From an uncultured bacterium (lineage in GTDB: Bacteria > Cyanobacteriota > Vampirovibrionia > Gastranaerophilales > Gastranaerophilaceae): a stretch of DNA of 50,537 nucleotides. The stretch is taken from assembly GCA_949300515.1 (NCBI GenBank), contig CASGEP010000010.1, forward strand, positions 1 through 50,537, in the 5' to 3' direction. The first letter of the stretch is position 1. Every line of letters starts with the position of its first letter. Shown piece by piece: positions 49,140 through 50,537 of the stretch. The position numbers and the translations under genes are program-made. The notes under the pieces are model-generated. The model searched no databases. It worked only from the letters and a program-made list of their open reading frames with translations, and was not told where the DNA came from.

Positions 49140-50402
49140 ATGATGGAGAACAGGAAAAGACGAGTAGTAATAACAGGCATGGGTATGGCAACGCCATACG
49201 GATATGGCACGAAAAAATTCTGGGATGCCATGCTTGAAGGCAAAAGTGCAATTGATACTATACAGAGAATTCCTCTGGAAGGTCACAGCGTACACATTGC
49301 CGGTGAAATTAAAGACTTTGAAAGCTGGGGTAAACTTGATCCTAAAGATGCAAAGCGCATGGACAGGTTTACTCAGTTTGCCGTTGTTGCTGCGGATGAG
49401 GCCGTCGAAGATTCAAAAATCGATTCACAAAAGGAAGACCCGTATCGCTATGGCGTTATAGTCGGGTCTGCCGCAGGCGGTTTTGACACTTTTGAAAAAC
49501 AGCACCACAGTATTTTACAAAAAGGTGCCACAAAGTGTTCTCCCTTTACTGTTCCCATGCTGATTGCCGATATGGGCGCAGGCAGAATTTCCATGCGCCA
49601 CCACGCAAAAGGGGTAAATAAGGCAATTGTTACGGCTTGTGCCACTTCAGCGCACTGTGTGGGCGATGCTTTTAGAACTATTCAATACAACGATGCCGAT
49701 ATAATCATCGCAGGCGGTTCGGAAGCTGTTATTACAACCCTTGGTATTGGTGCGTTTACGTCGGCAAGAACACTTTCAAAAAGAAATGACGAACCTAAAA
49801 AGGCTTCACGCCCCTATGATATTGACAGAGACGGTTTTGTAATGTCCGAGGGCGCAGCAATTATAATTCTTGAGGAATTAGAGCACGCAAAGGCGCGCGG
49901 CGCAAAGATTTACGCTGAAATAGTCGGTTACGGTCAAACTGCAGATGCATACGACATCGTAGCGCCCGACCCCTCGGGTTCAGGAGCCGCTAAGGCAATG
50001 GAGCTTGCGGTTGCCGATGCAGGCATAAAACCTCAGGATGTTGACTATGTAAATGCACATGGTACAAGCACGGGGCTTGGCGATGTTGCCGAGTCAAAGG
50101 CTATAGCAAGGGTCTTTGGCGACCTTGATACAAATAAACACTTAAAAGTATCCTCAACAAAGAGTATGCACGGGCATATGCTGGGTGCTACGGGTGCCGC
50201 CGAGTCCATAGTTTGCATTAAGGCAATTCAGGAAGGCATGATTCCGCCTACTATCAACCTCGATAATCAGGATCCCGAGGTTGCAAATCTGAACTACGTT
50301 CCGCACAAGGCTGTGAAATCCGAAGTAAAATACGCTCTTACAAACTCGTTTGGCTTTGGCGGGCACAATGCTTCACTTTTGTTTAAAAAGTACGAGGCAT
50401 AA
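49140..50402 (+). CDS. fabF: 3-oxoacyl-ACP synthase II
   Basis: The 420-residue thiolase-fold protein has the catalytic triad in ACATSAHCVGDAF (Cys), NAHGTSTGLGD (His) and SMHGHMLGATGAAESIV (His), plus the FabF ending TNSFGFGGHNASLLFKK. It elongates acyl-ACP with malonyl-ACP. Two adjacent ATGs (49140, 49143) follow AAGGAAC. It pairs with acpP as in most bacteria. Full length. Confidence 0.97.
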   Translation: MMENRKRRVVITGMGMATPYGYGTKKFWDAMLEGKSAIDTIQRIPLEGHSVHIAGEIKDFESWGKLDPKDAKRMDRFTQFAVVAADEAVEDSKIDSQKEDPYRYGVIVGSAAGGFDTFEKQHHSILQKGATKCSPFTVPMLIADMGAGRISMRHHAKGVNKAIVTACATSAHCVGDAFRTIQYNDADIIIAGGSEAVITTLGIGAFTSARTLSKRNDEPKKASRPYDIDRDGFVMSEGAAIIILEELEHAKARGAKIYAEIVGYGQTADAYDIVAPDPSGSGAAKAMELAVADAGIKPQDVDYVNAHGTSTGLGDVAESKAIARVFGDLDTNKHLKVSSTKSMHGHMLGATGAAESIVCIKAIQEGMIPPTINLDNQDPEVANLNYVPHKAVKSEVKYALTNSFGFGGHNASLLFKKYEA

Positions 50403-50537
50403 TATGTAATTCACCCTTGTTTGAGGTGAGCTTGCAGCAGTGACAATTGAATAGTTTTGATTATCTGTCGACGTGGCGGCAAGCGCGAAGACGTGGAGTG
50501 CGTAGTTCAAATTTCTACCATTGCGCCACAAGACAGA
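50403..50537. other. Non-coding window end
   Basis: After fabF a weak hairpin (TTCACC / GGTGAG region, 50410-50431) may terminate transcription. The last ~90 bases contain an imperfect GTGGCG...CGCCAC pairing and tRNA-like wording, but no complete tRNA can be folded within the window. Confidence 0.3.

Noticed and set aside
50450-50537. tRNA-like segment at the window end (TGGCGCAATGGTAG on the minus strand; T-arm-like GTAGTTCAAATTTCTAC on the plus strand)
   Set aside because: No complete cloverleaf with anticodon arm can be formed in either orientation, and the window ends there; sequence beyond the edge is needed.

Overview
The window looks like a chromosomal segment of a low-GC, anaerobic, Gram-negative bacterium. 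The best match is a non-photosynthetic member of the Cyanobacteriota (Vampirovibrionia/Melainabacteria, probably Gastranaerophilales). I infer this from several things together: a complete lipid A start module (lpxD-lpxC-fabZ-lpxA, rfaE2), a yggS-sepF pair of the kind shared by cyanobacteria and Gram-positives, anaerobic proteins (rubrerythrin, a 4Fe-4S ferredoxin, a BadF-type activase), a flagellin, and several unrelated proteins with a short N-terminal aromatic/glycine motif (I-x-F-x-G) that I associate with this group. No 16S gene is present, so the placement is an inference.

Positions 1-9500 are accessory DNA. An XRE repressor-like gene (minus strand) faces a tight plus-strand operon (533-3595) in which all five products are exported or membrane-bound: a secreted nuclease-fold protein, an unknown, an ankyrin-repeat protein, a DUF2085 membrane protein and a beta-rich protein. 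A terminator and another secreted protein follow. Then come a small winged-helix remnant, a toxin/antitoxin pair with its own promoter and palindromic operator, two decayed genes, an HAD phosphatase, and a stand-alone HSDR_N nuclease-like gene divergent from another XRE regulator.

Positions 9500-13900 carry single metabolic genes (metallo-beta-lactamase fold hydrolase, GNAT, hexapeptide acetyltransferase), a helical-repeat protein, and a 1.1 kb gene-free stretch. That stretch holds a MITE-like element, a related free palindrome, tRNA-Leu(UAG), and 92-bp tandem repeats that copy the tRNA 5' end and its upstream region.

Positions 13900-24600 hold cca-rsmE, flagellin, a DegT aminotransferase, a BadF-type activase with a TIGR04076 protein, rubrerythrin, 5-formyl-THF cyclo-ligase with an overlooked 53-codon ORF in front, a HIT protein, two large lineage-specific proteins and a short ferredoxin gene.

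Positions 24600-46250 form one long minus-strand cluster. In transcription order: a zinc-ribbon/STAND ATPase, PlsC-like acyltransferase, ROK kinase, mfd, parvulin lipoprotein, rfaE2, lpxD, lpxC, fabZ, lpxA, M29 aminopeptidase, polyprenyl synthase, lepB, smc, scpA, scpB. It joins outer-membrane lipid synthesis, secretion, repair and chromosome condensation. On the plus strand, pdxJ, yggS, sepF, acpP and fabF (46371-50402) close the window.
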